Positions 1 to 8,285 are shown, counted from the stretch's first letter. The stretch is 24,459 nucleotides of DNA from an uncultured Oscillospiraceae bacterium (GCA_934539585.1 CAKTCT010000040.1:1-24459); one strand, 5' to 3'. Notes: a model not told the origin generated them from the letters alone. Numbers and translations: made by a program.

Positions 1-19
1 TCGTTTTCTGCGCTTGTAG

Positions 20-103
20 GGATTTTTATTGGACAGCAACTATGCTAAAATTATTTTTGAAAAGCAGGAACAATCGGTGCTTGCTTATGCCGTTAAAAAA
101 TAG
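20..103 (+). other. Short open frame, possible remnant of a lost gene
   Basis: A 27-codon frame runs between an in-frame TAG at 17-19 and a TAG at 101-103. Its translation (ends VLAYAVKK) has the mixed polar and hydrophobic make-up of a protein C-terminus rather than random sequence. A TTG at 29-31 behind an AGGGA-like stretch could start a peptide of 24 residues, but the frame could equally be the 3' end of a larger gene broken at the TAG. I do not recognise the family. The window edge prevents a decision. Confidence 0.2.
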
Positions 104-137
104 AGGGCGCTGACCCTCTGGAAAGGAGACGATAAAA

Positions 138-1037
138 ATGCCAATTATGCTGACCAGAAAGGACGGCCCACCTACGCCGTTCCGCAACGCAGAGTACATC
201 CCGTTCTACTACTTCATCCCGAAAAGCATCCTGTCCCGCTGTGGGGCGGAGCTGAACGCCATTCCACGGAATCCGCAGGAGCTATTTCACAACCGGGCCG
301 CCTGCGAATTCGTGGAGAGTGACCTGTTCCGGCTGCTCATCATAGACGCCACCGCCTTTATGGTTTGGCCGTATATGGGCTTCGGCGAGTATATGGAAAT
401 TTACTCCGGCTACGACCCGGCGTGGCGGTTTGCCCACTGCCCGGACTACTGGATTCAAGAGCTGACGGACGAAGGCATCTTGGCGTCCGCCGGCGAATTA
501 TTCAAAGGTTGCCATTCAGAATTAGGGTATGTGCCGGAATGGCAGATCGACATCTATCTGCGCTACATCGTGCCCAATGTGATGAAAAAGCACCGGATGG
601 ACGAGATCATCCAAGTGGCACGGGAGTACCCCTGCTTTGAGGACTTTGACTTCCGAAAGAGCAACCAGAAAACGGACTTCATCCGAAAATGGTACCACAC
701 CCGCACCAAGCACCCGATAATCTCTCTGGAGGAATTTCAGGAGGCCTATGCCGACGCCCACGGCGGACAGGAATACGAGGAGTCGGACCCGTCGCAGAAT
801 GTGGAGGAAACAGCGGTAGCACAGGCACTGGTGGATCAGTTCAAGGCCACGCTCAGCGAAAAGGATATGCAGATCCTTGAACTGCGTATGAGCGGCGACA
901 CGCTGGAGGAGATTGCCGAAAAGCTGGGCTACAAAAATCACAGCGGCGTGCTTAAGCGCATCCGAAAGATCGGGCAGGATTACGAGGCCTATACCGGCGT
1001 GGACTACGGCTTTGAGAGCGGCAAAATCATCGGATAA
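138..1037 (+). CDS. Mobile-element sigma-70 region 4-like protein
   Basis: This 299-residue protein has a long, unrecognised N-terminal part rich in aromatic residues. Its C-terminus reads like sigma region 4: from about residue 239 it runs LSEKDMQILELR, then TLEEIAEKLGY, then a basic recognition-like helix near HSGVLKRIRK. Proteins of this layout are common in Firmicute conjugative elements next to partition and relaxase genes, where they are annotated as sigma-like without proof of promoter binding. The start follows a GGAAAGGAGA ribosome site 8-10 bases upstream. The gene is the first of a block with the Cys-rich VLP and ParM/ParR genes but is separated from them by a strong terminator that contains its own stop codon. 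Role in transcription of the element is inferred. Confidence 0.75.
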   Translation: MPIMLTRKDGPPTPFRNAEYIPFYYFIPKSILSRCGAELNAIPRNPQELFHNRAACEFVESDLFRLLIIDATAFMVWPYMGFGEYMEIYSGYDPAWRFAHCPDYWIQELTDEGILASAGELFKGCHSELGYVPEWQIDIYLRYIVPNVMKKHRMDEIIQVAREYPCFEDFDFRKSNQKTDFIRKWYHTRTKHPIISLEEFQEAYADAHGGQEYEESDPSQNVEETAVAQALVDQFKATLSEKDMQILELRMSGDTLEEIAEKLGYKNHSGVLKRIRKIGQDYEAYTGVDYGFESGKIIG

Positions 1038-1069
1038 CACCTATCGGAAATCGGTAGGTGTTATTTTTA
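1034..1069 (+). terminator. Rho-independent terminator after the sigma-like gene
   Basis: Arms ATAACACCTA (1034-1043) and TAGGTGTTAT (1055-1064) pair perfectly. The stem is extended by a G-U and two G-C pairs inside, and is followed by TTTTT at 1065-1069. The stop codon of the upstream gene (1035-1037) lies in the left arm, so ribosomes finishing that gene would cover part of the stem. Confidence 0.85.
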
Positions 1070-1091
1070 TGTCCAAACGGAGGTGGAGATT

Positions 1092-1316
1092 ATGAAATGG
1101 AGAATATACCCGTCCCAGCGAGGGCGGGTCAACAAACTGGTGCGCCGGCGATGCTGCTGCTATGACCACGGCAACTGCATCCTGCTGGATGACGGAGAGC
1201 CGCATCGCTGTGTGCAGATCATCAGCCGGAGCGGCATCTACTGCAACTATTTCCGCCGGGCGGTGTTGCCGTCCGATAGTGAGTTATACGCACAAATCAG
1301 AGATCAGAATAAATGA
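1092..1316 (+). CDS. Cysteine-rich VLP domain protein
   Basis: This 74-residue basic protein contains the RRRCCCYDHGNCILLDDGEP block, later cysteines, and the FRRAVLP motif that names the Cys-rich VLP family (PF14194). The clustered Cys residues suggest a metal-binding fold. The family is typical of Firmicute conjugative and mobilisable elements and has no established function. ATG at 1092 is preferred over the in-frame GTG at 1083 because GGAGGTGG (1079-1086) sits at the right distance for ATG and covers the GTG. It lies 13 bases before the ParM-like gene, so the two are probably co-transcribed. Confidence 0.8.
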   Translation: MKWRIYPSQRGRVNKLVRRRCCCYDHGNCILLDDGEPHRCVQIISRSGIYCNYFRRAVLPSDSELYAQIRDQNK

Positions 1317-1329
1317 GGAGGATAAGGAA

Positions 1330-2253
1330 ATGAAAACAATCCACAACACAAAAATCATCGGCATCGACCACGGGTACGGGAATATGAAAACGGCCAATTG
1401 CTGCTTTCCTACCGGCATCACCGCCTATGACCACGAGCCGCTGTTCACGGCGGATATGCTGGTCTACGGCGGCAGGTATTATCTCACCGGCGAGGGGCAC
1501 AAGGAATTTGCACCAGACAAGATCAAGGATGAGGATTACTATGTGCTGACCCTTGCGGCCATCGCCAAGGAGCTGAAAGCCGAAAATCTTACCGAGGCGC
1601 ACATTGTGATTGCCGCTGGTCTGCCGCTGACCTGGACAAGCGGACAAAAGGCGGACTTCAAGGAATATCTGATGAAAAATGCCGAGGTGGAGTTCTCCTA
1701 CAAAAAGGCGGACTACCACCTCTATATCGACGATGTGCGCATTTATCCGCAGGGCTACGCCGCCATTGCCAGCTTTGCAACCACACTGAAAGGTGTCAAC
1801 CTGATTGCTGACATCGGCAACGGCACGATGAACACCCTGTATATGATCAACGGCAAGCCGCAGCAGGGCAAAATGTTCACCGAGAAATTCGGGACTTACC
1901 AGTGTACCCTTGCCGTTCGTGAGGCGTTTATGCAGAAAACGCAGCGGGAGATCAACGACGCCATCATCGACGAGGTGCTGATCACCGGTACGGCAAATAT
2001 TGCGCCTGCCGACCTGAAAATCATCAAGGGCGTCGCCGCCGAGTATGTGCGGGACATCTTCCGCAGACTTCGTGAGCACGGCTATGATGAGAATACAATG
2101 ACCTTGTATGTGACCGGTGGAGGCGGCTGCCTTGTAAAGAACTTTTATAAGTTCAGTGCCGACCGCGTAAAATTCGTTGAGGACATCTGCGCCGCCGCAA
2201 AGGGATATGAGTATCTGGCTGAGGCGCAGATGAAGGCTGAGGCGAAGAAATGA
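1330..2253 (+). CDS. ParM/Alp-like actin ATPase for plasmid or ICE partition
   Basis: This 307-residue protein has the actin-superfamily nucleotide-binding signatures in order: phosphate-1 motif IGIDHGYGNMKT near residues 10-21, phosphate-2 motif LIADIGNGTMNTL at 158-170, and the adenosine motif LYVTGGGGCLV from about 259. It belongs to the ParM/StbA/Alp family, which polymerises into filaments that push sister copies of an element apart. The start follows GAGGAGGATAAGGAA. A longer in-frame extension from 1162 overlaps the Cys-rich gene and is not credible. Its last codons overlap the ParR-like gene in an ATGA arrangement, the usual parMR order. A centromere-like repeat (parC) is not evident nearby. 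With its partner broken, the partition module is probably inactive. Confidence 0.85.
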   Translation: MKTIHNTKIIGIDHGYGNMKTANCCFPTGITAYDHEPLFTADMLVYGGRYYLTGEGHKEFAPDKIKDEDYYVLTLAAIAKELKAENLTEAHIVIAAGLPLTWTSGQKADFKEYLMKNAEVEFSYKKADYHLYIDDVRIYPQGYAAIASFATTLKGVNLIADIGNGTMNTLYMINGKPQQGKMFTEKFGTYQCTLAVREAFMQKTQREINDAIIDEVLITGTANIAPADLKIIKGVAAEYVRDIFRRLREHGYDENTMTLYVTGGGGCLVKNFYKFSADRVKFVEDICAAAKGYEYLAEAQMKAEAKK

Positions 2254-2528
2254 GCAAGTATCGGATCAATGTGCGGTTTGATTTGGACAAGCCAAAAGAG
2301 GCGAACGCCGCACAATATTTACAGGCGCTGAATAAATCCCGCAACGCTTTTATTGTAACGGCGGTTCTGAATGAAATGCAGCGGCAGACATCCGCAAGCA
2401 GCTTTTTATTGGAGGATATTCGGCAGGTCATACGGGAGGAATTGCAGGAGGTGTCATTTATAAAGGAGAGAATTTCCCATGCTGAAAAAAACTGTTACAG
2501 AGATTCCCGTCAATCCCATGCGGGATGA
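2250..2528 (+). pseudogene. ParR-like adaptor, C-terminus lost at an insertion point
   Basis: The first 70 residues match small ParR-like proteins that follow ParM in Firmicute elements: MSKYRINVRFDLDKP, then SRNAFIVTAVLNEM (ribbon-helix-helix-like), then LEDIRQVIREELQEVSF. After about position 2460 the translation loses character, reading through the ribosome site and first codons of the downstream recombinase to a chance stop at 2526-2528. The usual acidic tail, which in ParR proteins contacts the ParM filament, is absent. The break coincides with the start of the serine recombinase transcription unit, as expected if that element inserted here. The missing tail is not found elsewhere in the window. 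The truncated DNA-binding half could still be made. Confidence 0.7.
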
Positions 2529-3765
2529 GTTGCGGAAGCACAGGCAGACTCTTCGGGTAGCCGCTTACTGCCGGGTCAGTACCGAGGAAGAAGAACAGCA
2601 GAACAGCTTTGAGGTGCAGGTGGCCTATTACACGGATAAAATCACTCACCATGAGGGATGGACGCTGGCCGGGATTTTTGCGGACGACGGGATCTCCGGA
2701 GTGCGGACCAAAAAGAGGGATCAGTTCAATGAAATGATTGAGCTGTGCCGGAAAAAGAAAATCGACCTGATTTTAACCAAATCCATTTCCCGGTTCGCCC
2801 GAAATACCCTGGACTGCATCAAGCATGTCCGAATCCTTAAAAGCTGGGGTATCCCGGTTATTTTTGAGAAGGAGAACATCGACACTTCCAATATGAACAG
2901 CGAAATGATCCTGACCTGCCTGAGTTCCTTCGCCCAGGCAGAAAGCGAGTCCATCAGCGGCAATGTGACCAAAGGAATCCGCATGGGCTACAAACAGGGA
3001 CGCTTCGCCTTCCGCTATACAGGATTTGCCTATCAGAAGGGTGCGGATGGGGAACCGGAGATTATCCCCAAGGATGCGGAAACTATCCGCATGATCGCCC
3101 AGAATTTTCTGAACGGCGACAGCCTGAAAAGAATCAAAGAAAAATTAGAGGACGCCGGGATTCCCGCACCGGCGGGAAGGCAGCAATGGCAGACCCAAGC
3201 CATCCTCCGGATTCTCCAAAATGAAAAATATGCAGGCGACGTCCTGCTGCAGAAAACCTACACCTCCGATTTTTTGGAAGGAAAGGTCAAGAAAAACAAC
3301 GGCGAGCTGCCGCAGTATTACATCGAAAACAATCATCCAGCCATTCTCCCGCGGGAAATGTTCCTGGAAATCCAGGAGGAACTGGCCCGAAGAAGAAGCA
3401 AAAAGCCCGCCGGCACGAAAAAATCCAAGACCAACCGGGGACGGTTCACCAGCAAATATGCGCTTTCAGAACGGCTGGTTTGCGGAAACTGCGGCTCTTA
3501 CTACCGCCGGGTGACTTGGAGCATCCACGGGAGAAAACAAATTGTCTGGCGGTGCCTCGGCCGGCTGGAATTCGGGCCGAAAGCCTGCGGGGCCTCTCCC
3601 ACCTTGGAGGAAGGCGCTCTCCATGCCGCGATACTGGCCGCCATCCGTTCCCTGGTTCAGGGACGTCAAACGGAAATGACAGCCACTTTGTATGACACCC
3701 TGTCCGGCTGCGCCACAGGTGGAGAACAGGATACCAGGCCTACGACTACTACCTTTCCCAGCTAA
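2479..3765 (+). pseudogene. Large serine recombinase, C-terminally truncated
   Basis: Residues about 25-165 are the resolvase catalytic domain: AAYCRVST with catalytic Ser34, then SISRFARN and an E-helix with AQAESESIS. Residues about 170-290 are the Recombinase domain. A zinc ribbon follows with Cys335, Cys338, Cys359 and Cys370. Large serine recombinases of this kind usually run to more than 500 residues, with a coiled coil after the ribbon. This one ends at 428 with a low-complexity tail (TRPTTTTFPS) that is read out of frame through a phage structural gene. The start follows AAAGGAGAGAA. The ATG sits just inside the point where parR is interrupted, as expected for a recombinase at the end of its own integrated element. 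Loss of the coiled coil probably removes control of integration versus excision, so it is called a pseudogene; residual catalysis cannot be excluded. Confidence 0.75.
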
Positions 3766-4340
3766 ACGACCGGGTGCCGGAACTGGAGCAGCTGGCCTAC
3801 CAGAAGTACCAGGACGAGGGGACGGCGCTGCTAAACCGCTTAAGCGCCCTCCAGGCCATGGAGGACCAGGACTACGCCCGTTACCGGGACCAGATAAACG
3901 ACTACTACACCGACCAGACCTTCAACTACCAGAAGGAGCAGGACGCGTTGAGCCAGAAGAACTGGCAGGCCCAGTTTGACTATCAGAAGGAGCAGGACGC
4001 ATTAAGCCAGAAAAACTGGCTGATGCAGTACAATGCGTCGCTTTCCAAGAGCAGCGGATCCGGCAAGAGCAGCGGTAAGGCGGGGAGTTCCCATAGTGAG
4101 ATGTATTCCAGCGTGCTGAAACGGGCGGAAAAGCAGGTGGACGCCGGAAAAAAATCCGACGCGGAAATTGCCGAGTACATCCTGGGACAGAACATCACCG
4201 ATGAGGAGGCCTATGACATTTTGACCTATCTGGGACTGATGGGGGCGTTGGAGCAGCCCCGCAAGGCCAGTTCCGGCAAAAGCGGAAGTGGGAGAGGGTT
4301 GAGCGGCTCCGGCTCCAAGAACACCATGCGGGTATATTAA
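3729..4340 (+). pseudogene. Phage structural-type protein lacking its N-terminus
   Basis: Coherent coding begins near 3729 (GYQAYDYYLSQLNDRVPELE) and continues through a credible ORF to a TAA at 4338-4340, with no ribosome site at the beginning. The nominal GTG at 3774 lies inside the conserved-looking part. The protein is rich in Tyr, Gln, Asp and Asn with two copies of an 18-residue unit (F[ND]YQKEQDALSQKNW), then a Ser/Gly/Lys linker, then a compact helical segment near KRAEKQVDAGKKSDAEIAEYI. This style is common in virion-associated proteins of gut siphophages. That family link is from memory and no named domain is visible. It overlaps the broken end of the serine recombinase in another frame, which shows a deletion fused the two genes. 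Confidence 0.55.
3921..4028 (+). repeat. Two tandem 54-bp units (18 residues each) in the phage-like gene
   Basis: Units 3921-3974 and 3975-4028 encode FNYQKEQDALSQKNWQAQ and FDYQKEQDALSQKNWLMQ. The DNA differs at several third positions, so the duplication is old and appears kept for the protein rather than recent slippage. Confidence 0.8.
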
Positions 4341-4352
4341 GGGGGAGACACC

Positions 4353-4598
4353 ATGGCGCTGACGATTGAGGACATCAAAAAGTACCGGGAGGAACGGGGA
4401 ATCCAGACGAATTCCGGCCCGGAGGCAGTACAGGCGGCCCGGACCCGGATGGCCATGGGCCTTCCGGCCATTGCCGGACAGGAGACGGAGACGGCGGCCA
4501 TTTCCCATGCTTCCAAGCGGATTCAGCCTGCCCGGGGCCGGGCGCGGGACATAACAAATCAGGATTTATCAAAATTCTTGAACAGTCTCATTGCATAG
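4353..4598 (+). CDS. Small phage-like hypothetical protein
   Basis: An 81-residue hydrophilic protein begins at an ATG behind AGGGGGAGAC, 12 bases after the previous gene, which suggests one operon. It starts MALTIEDIKKYREERGI and ends DITNQDLSKFLNSLIA, with Ala/Arg/Gly-rich sequence between. I recognise no domain. Position straight after a structural-type gene suggests another relic of the same prophage. The clean start and good ribosome site argue it is a real gene, whether or not it is still useful. Confidence 0.5.
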   Translation: MALTIEDIKKYREERGIQTNSGPEAVQAARTRMAMGLPAIAGQETETAAISHASKRIQPARGRARDITNQDLSKFLNSLIA

Positions 4599-4638
4599 AG
4601 ATGGCAAATCAGTTATCCTTAAAGCAGGAGGTGGCAAA

Positions 4639-4950
4639 ATGGCGAACGAAAGCAAAAAAGATTTTAAAGACCTGCCCCAGAACGGACAGGCCCAAAAGGG
4701 TACAAAAAAGCAAGCCTTCTCTTACCGCTTCAAAAAGCGAGCCGAAAAGGCTTTCTTGTTGTGCTCGATTTCAGAAGGCCCAGAGTTTTCCTTTGATGTA
4801 TTCTTTACTTTTCTACAGATCGATGCTATAATTCTATATGTAGATTGCTCTCTATCGAACCGAAACTACAACATAATCGGGATTCTGTTGCTTATAAGAT
4901 CAGATGCATATTCTCCATCCGCTGGCGGTGCTCCGTGCCGGTGGAGATGA
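4639..4950 (+). pseudogene. 5' end of a phage-like gene, probably truncated
   Basis: ATG at 4639 lies behind a strong AGGAGGTGG site, and the first 30 or so codons (MANESKKDFKDLPQNGQAQKG, basic and hydrophilic) look like a genuine beginning. After about 4740 the translation becomes hydrophobic and Cys-rich, reads through a promoter-like stretch, and runs 59 bases into the convergent integrase. The distal part is therefore probably chance sequence after a deletion. Between 4750 and 4891 I see no other gene. Confidence 0.3.
4804..4832 (+). promoter_or_regulatory. Sigma-A-like promoter pointing into the integrase antisense strand
   Basis: TTTACT (4804-4809), a 17-bp spacer and a consensus TATAAT (4827-4832) face rightward. 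No rightward gene follows before 5783; transcription would run antisense through the tyrosine integrase. It may be a leftover element promoter. Confidence 0.4.
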
Positions 4951-5653
4951 TATAAATGCGGGTCGTATCGATGCTGCTGTGACCGAGAATGTCGGCGAGC
5001 TTTGCAATGTCCTTTTCGATGCCGTAAAACACCCTGGCGAACAGGTGGCGCAGATTGTGCGGAAACACCTTTTTCGGGTTGACCTCCGCCTCCTGGCACA
5101 GGGATTTCATCTCCCGCCAGATATTTGTCCGGTTGACGGGCTTGCCCGTGCGGGTCACGAAAATCATCCCGCTTTCGATCCCTTGCTCCGCCGCATAGCG
5201 GAGCAGTTTTTGTTTCAGCGCCTTTACGATAAAAACCGCCCGAGTCTTCGCCTTGCAGTTCACCACCGCTTCTCCGCGCCTGACCGCTTCCACGGTGATA
5301 TACCGCAGCTCGCTGACCCGGATGCCGGTTCCGCAGATGGTCTGCAAGATCAGGCAGAGCCGCCGATTGTGCCTGCGCTCCGCCGCCCGGATCAGGCGGG
5401 TGTATTCCTGCCGGGTCAATTCCTTTTCTTCGGGGCAGTAGACCTGCTGCTGCAATTTCAGCATTTTCACCTTCAGATCGTGCCAGCCCAGAAAGGCGAA
5501 CAGACCGTTGAGACTGGCCAGCATGGAATTGACGCTCCGCACGGCGCAGCGCCCCTGCAAGTTCTTTTTGTACCCGATCACCGTTTCCTTTGTGATTGCT
5601 CTATCCCGCATATATGCCGCAAAAGCCGCGGCATCCCGGACATATTTTTCCAC
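4892..5653 (-). pseudogene. Tyrosine integrase missing its extreme N-terminus
   Basis: The catalytic domain keeps every active-site residue: Arg112 in GTGIRVSELR, a Lys in the KAKTR strand near 134-136, HNLR with His199 and Arg202, LGH with His225, and nucleophile Tyr234 in TTRIY. The SAM-like core-binding domain is present only from the TVEKYVRD segment, which in related integrases follows about 20 residues. Here the first possible start is GTG at 5653, an in-frame TAG lies only four codons upstream of it, and there is no ribosome site. So the start has been lost, or a poorly translated short form is made. The gene faces the phage relics and was probably the integrase of a separate element. 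DNA binding by the arm region would be impaired. Confidence 0.65.
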
Positions 5654-5798
5654 CGTCTTATTCTATCCCAAAAGTGTGAAAACAAAAATTGGCGCCGATT
5701 TTCTCTACGGTATCCAGAACATTTATTGGACGGTACTAGAAATTTTTCGTGCCGGGAGAGGGCCGATCAAATCACGGCGTAGTATTTATGGGAATATC

Positions 5799-5827
5799 TT
5801 GTCTTTTCGTACAGCCCATGCTATATT
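5799..5827 (+). promoter_or_regulatory. Possible sigma-A promoter for the AAA/FtsK operon
   Basis: TTGTCT (5799-5804), a 17-bp spacer and TATATT (5822-5827) lie 177 bases before the AAA+ start. It falls inside an open frame, so it could be coincidental, but no better promoter is visible between the integrase and 6004. Confidence 0.4.
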
Positions 5828-5833
5828 ATAAAT

Positions 5834-6001
5834 GTAACACTGCTTGCAGCGATTGAGGGATTGATATGGGATTGCATTTCAGAAAAAGCAAGTCTTCCGG
5901 ACCGTTCCGATTTATTTGCAGCAGAGAGCGCGGAAGGCAGCTCTGATGCCAGTGATAACAGCCTCATTGATGCCATGTCTATGTTTTTGAAAGAGGAATA
6001 A
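5834..6001 (+). pseudogene. 3' remnant or short ORF directly ahead of the AAA+ gene
   Basis: A frame open from 5783 reads sensibly from about 5834: TLLAAIEGLIWDCISEK, then an acidic Ser-rich stretch, ending LIDAMSMFLKEE with TAA at 5999-6001, two bases before the AAA+ ATG. Amphipathic start plus acidic tail resembles the C-terminus of a real protein. The only start candidates are non-standard or the TTG at 5861, which has no properly spaced ribosome site; the nearby ATG at 5865 is out of frame. The simplest reading is the last 50 or so codons of an upstream gene of this operon, removed when the mobile elements arrived. I do not recognise the protein. Confidence 0.4.
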
Positions 6002-6003
6002 AA

Positions 6004-8280
6004 ATGGAAACATATCGGGAGACCTATAAAGAAAAGCTGCATTCCAATTACCAAAAATCCATACAGGCCTTTACTCGTATATACCCGTATATCTCACCCG
6101 ATGCTATAACGCTGATCGATAATTATTGCCGCACTTGTGCCATATATCTATGGCATTTCTTCTCCGTCGATCTAAACACTTGTACCGAATGTATCAATGT
6201 CCTATGTACAGAAGACAGCCAAAAGAGACTCTTCACCGCCAATCAAGTGCAGGCCGCCATGACGGAACTGTCGGAGCACCACTATTCTCTGCCAGTACCG
6301 GCGTTTTTCAACAAAATCATTGAGAATGATTTGAAAGACGGAACAAATTACAGCCGAAAACTGGCGGCATGCTTCGGCCTGGTATTCATTTTCTTTGCTT
6401 TGATCGACGGAACCGTCGAATATGAAGAAGCAAAGATAATCACGAAGCTTCATGGCGATATGGTAAAGGCCTGTGATGATCACCATATTATTTCTTTCGA
6501 CGATACGGTCGATCCTTTTGATTTCGTCCATGACGTTGACGAGGTGACTTCGCCAATCATATCCGCTGTGCCGGAACCCACAAATGCCCGCGCCGCTTCC
6601 GAAATCAAGCAGGAACCCGCAAAACGTCCCCATCCGTCCTCTGATAAAATATCCGCATTTGACGAGTTGAGCCAGCTTATCGGCTTGTCCGCAGTAAAAC
6701 TGGAGATCAAGGAAATCCGCGATTTTGCAAAAGTGCAGAAGGCTCGCACGGCATATGGGCTGCCAATATCTGAAATGTCCTACCACTTGGTTTTCACCGG
6801 TAATCCGGGAACCGGAAAAACGACGGTGGCACGATTGGTTGCCCGGATTTATAAAGAGCTGGGGATTCTATCCAAAGGCCATCTTGTTGAAGCGGCCGCA
6901 AAGGATTTGGTAGCTGGCTATGTCGGCCAAACCGCAATCAAAACCGGAGAAGTCATTGAAAAAGCGCTTGGAGGCGTGCTGTTTATCGACGAGGCCTATG
7001 CCCTTTTCGATAAAAACGGACAAGGCTACGGACAAGAAGCCATCGATACCTTGCTCAAAGAAATGGAAGACCACCGAGGAGATTTGGCCGTAATTGTCGC
7101 CGGCTATGACAATCTTATGAAGCAATTCATCGAGTCAAATCCCGGCTTAAAATCCCGCTTTAATAAGTTTATCCATTTTGAAGATTATACGGCCGAAGAA
7201 ATGCTGGCGATTTTCAACGCACTTTGTGCCAAAAATGCTTACACCGTAACCGCCGACGCCGGTGAGATCATCCGGCAGTATTTTACGGAAATTTGCGAAA
7301 CCCACGATGAAAGCTTCGCCAATGCCCGTACCGCAAGAAACTTCTTTGAGAGCGTCATCGCAAAGCAGGCGTCACGGATTGCTGCCGAACAAGAAAAAAC
7401 AGAAGAAATTCTCTCCACAATCACTGCAGATGATGTTTCGTGGTGTCAGAATTCCGGGCACAAAGAAGAATCCCTTGAAGAAATCTTCGCAGAATTCAAC
7501 GAACTCGTCGGCCTTGGTATGGTAAAAGAGGAGATTTCCGACCTTGTGTACGTGGTACAGCATCAACAAAGAAGAAAAGCGCAAGGGCTGAGGATTCCGT
7601 CGCTGTCCCTACACCTTGTTTTTATGGGAAACCCCGGCACAGGAAAAACTACCGTTGCCCGCTATGTGGCAAAGCTGTACAAATCATTGGGCCTATTATC
7701 AAAGGGCCATCTTGTGGAGACCGACCGAAGCGGCCTTGTCGCCGGATACGTGGGGCAAACCGCAATAAAGACCCAGGAAGTGATAAAAAGCGCTTTGGGC
7801 GGGGTCCTTTTCATCGATGAGGCATATACCCTTTCCAACGGCGGAGCAAATGACTTTGGCCAGGAAGCAATTGACACCCTCCTGAAGGCCATGGAGGACA
7901 AGCGGGAAGACCTGGTCGTAATTGTCGCCGGATACGATGAGCAGATGGATGATTTTGTTCATTCCAATCCGGGATTGGAGTCGCGATTCAACCGTTACAT
8001 CCATTTTTCGGACTATTCCGTTGATGAAATGGGCCGCATCTTCCGCTCTCTTTGCAAGAAAAATCAGTACGAGTTGTCAGAGGATGCAGCAGCAGCAATC
8101 AAAGACTATTTTTCGTCGGTTTCTATTCCCGATATCGGCAATGGCCGCGGCGCACGAAACCTGTTTGAAAAAGTTGTCACACAGCAAGCCAAACGTGCTG
8201 CAAAAAGCAGCATTCATTCCGCCCGGGAGTTAAGCACTATTACGGAATCGGATGTGTTCAACGCTGCAAAGAAAGGGTGA
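6004..8280 (+). CDS. TerB-like/tandem CbxX-CfxQ AAA+ ATPase
   Basis: This 758-residue protein has an N-terminal helical region with a TerB-like stretch (FALIDGTVEYEEAKIITKL, about residues 130-155) and a Pro-rich linker. Two CbxX/CfxQ-type AAA+ modules follow. Module 1 has Walker A GNPGTGKTT at 266-274, Walker B VLFIDEAYAL at 325-334 and an Arg-finger-like LKSRF near 382-386. Module 2 has Walker A at 542-550, Walker B VLFIDEAYTL at 601-610 and LESRF near 658-662. Both carry the GYVGQTAIKT pore-loop segment, and both look catalytically complete. CbxX/CfxQ relatives are hexameric remodelling ATPases (Rubisco activase CbxX, SpoVK, ESX EccA). The start follows AGAGGAATAAAA. The stop overlaps the neighbourhood of the FtsK-like start, so the two are translationally coupled. 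Substrate is unknown; acting with the FtsK-like motor is inferred. Confidence 0.85.
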   Translation: METYRETYKEKLHSNYQKSIQAFTRIYPYISPDAITLIDNYCRTCAIYLWHFFSVDLNTCTECINVLCTEDSQKRLFTANQVQAAMTELSEHHYSLPVPAFFNKIIENDLKDGTNYSRKLAACFGLVFIFFALIDGTVEYEEAKIITKLHGDMVKACDDHHIISFDDTVDPFDFVHDVDEVTSPIISAVPEPTNARAASEIKQEPAKRPHPSSDKISAFDELSQLIGLSAVKLEIKEIRDFAKVQKARTAYGLPISEMSYHLVFTGNPGTGKTTVARLVARIYKELGILSKGHLVEAAAKDLVAGYVGQTAIKTGEVIEKALGGVLFIDEAYALFDKNGQGYGQEAIDTLLKEMEDHRGDLAVIVAGYDNLMKQFIESNPGLKSRFNKFIHFEDYTAEEMLAIFNALCAKNAYTVTADAGEIIRQYFTEICETHDESFANARTARNFFESVIAKQASRIAAEQEKTEEILSTITADDVSWCQNSGHKEESLEEIFAEFNELVGLGMVKEEISDLVYVVQHQQRRKAQGLRIPSLSLHLVFMGNPGTGKTTVARYVAKLYKSLGLLSKGHLVETDRSGLVAGYVGQTAIKTQEVIKSALGGVLFIDEAYTLSNGGANDFGQEAIDTLLKAMEDKREDLVVIVAGYDEQMDDFVHSNPGLESRFNRYIHFSDYSVDEMGRIFRSLCKKNQYELSEDAAAAIKDYFSSVSIPDIGNGRGARNLFEKVVTQQAKRAAKSSIHSARELSTITESDVFNAAKKG

Positions 8281-8285
8281 ACCGA

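Noticed and set aside
1162..1329. N-terminal extension of the ParM-like protein
   Set aside because: It overlaps the Cys-rich VLP gene in another frame, while a strong ribosome site precedes ATG 1330 and the family starts there.
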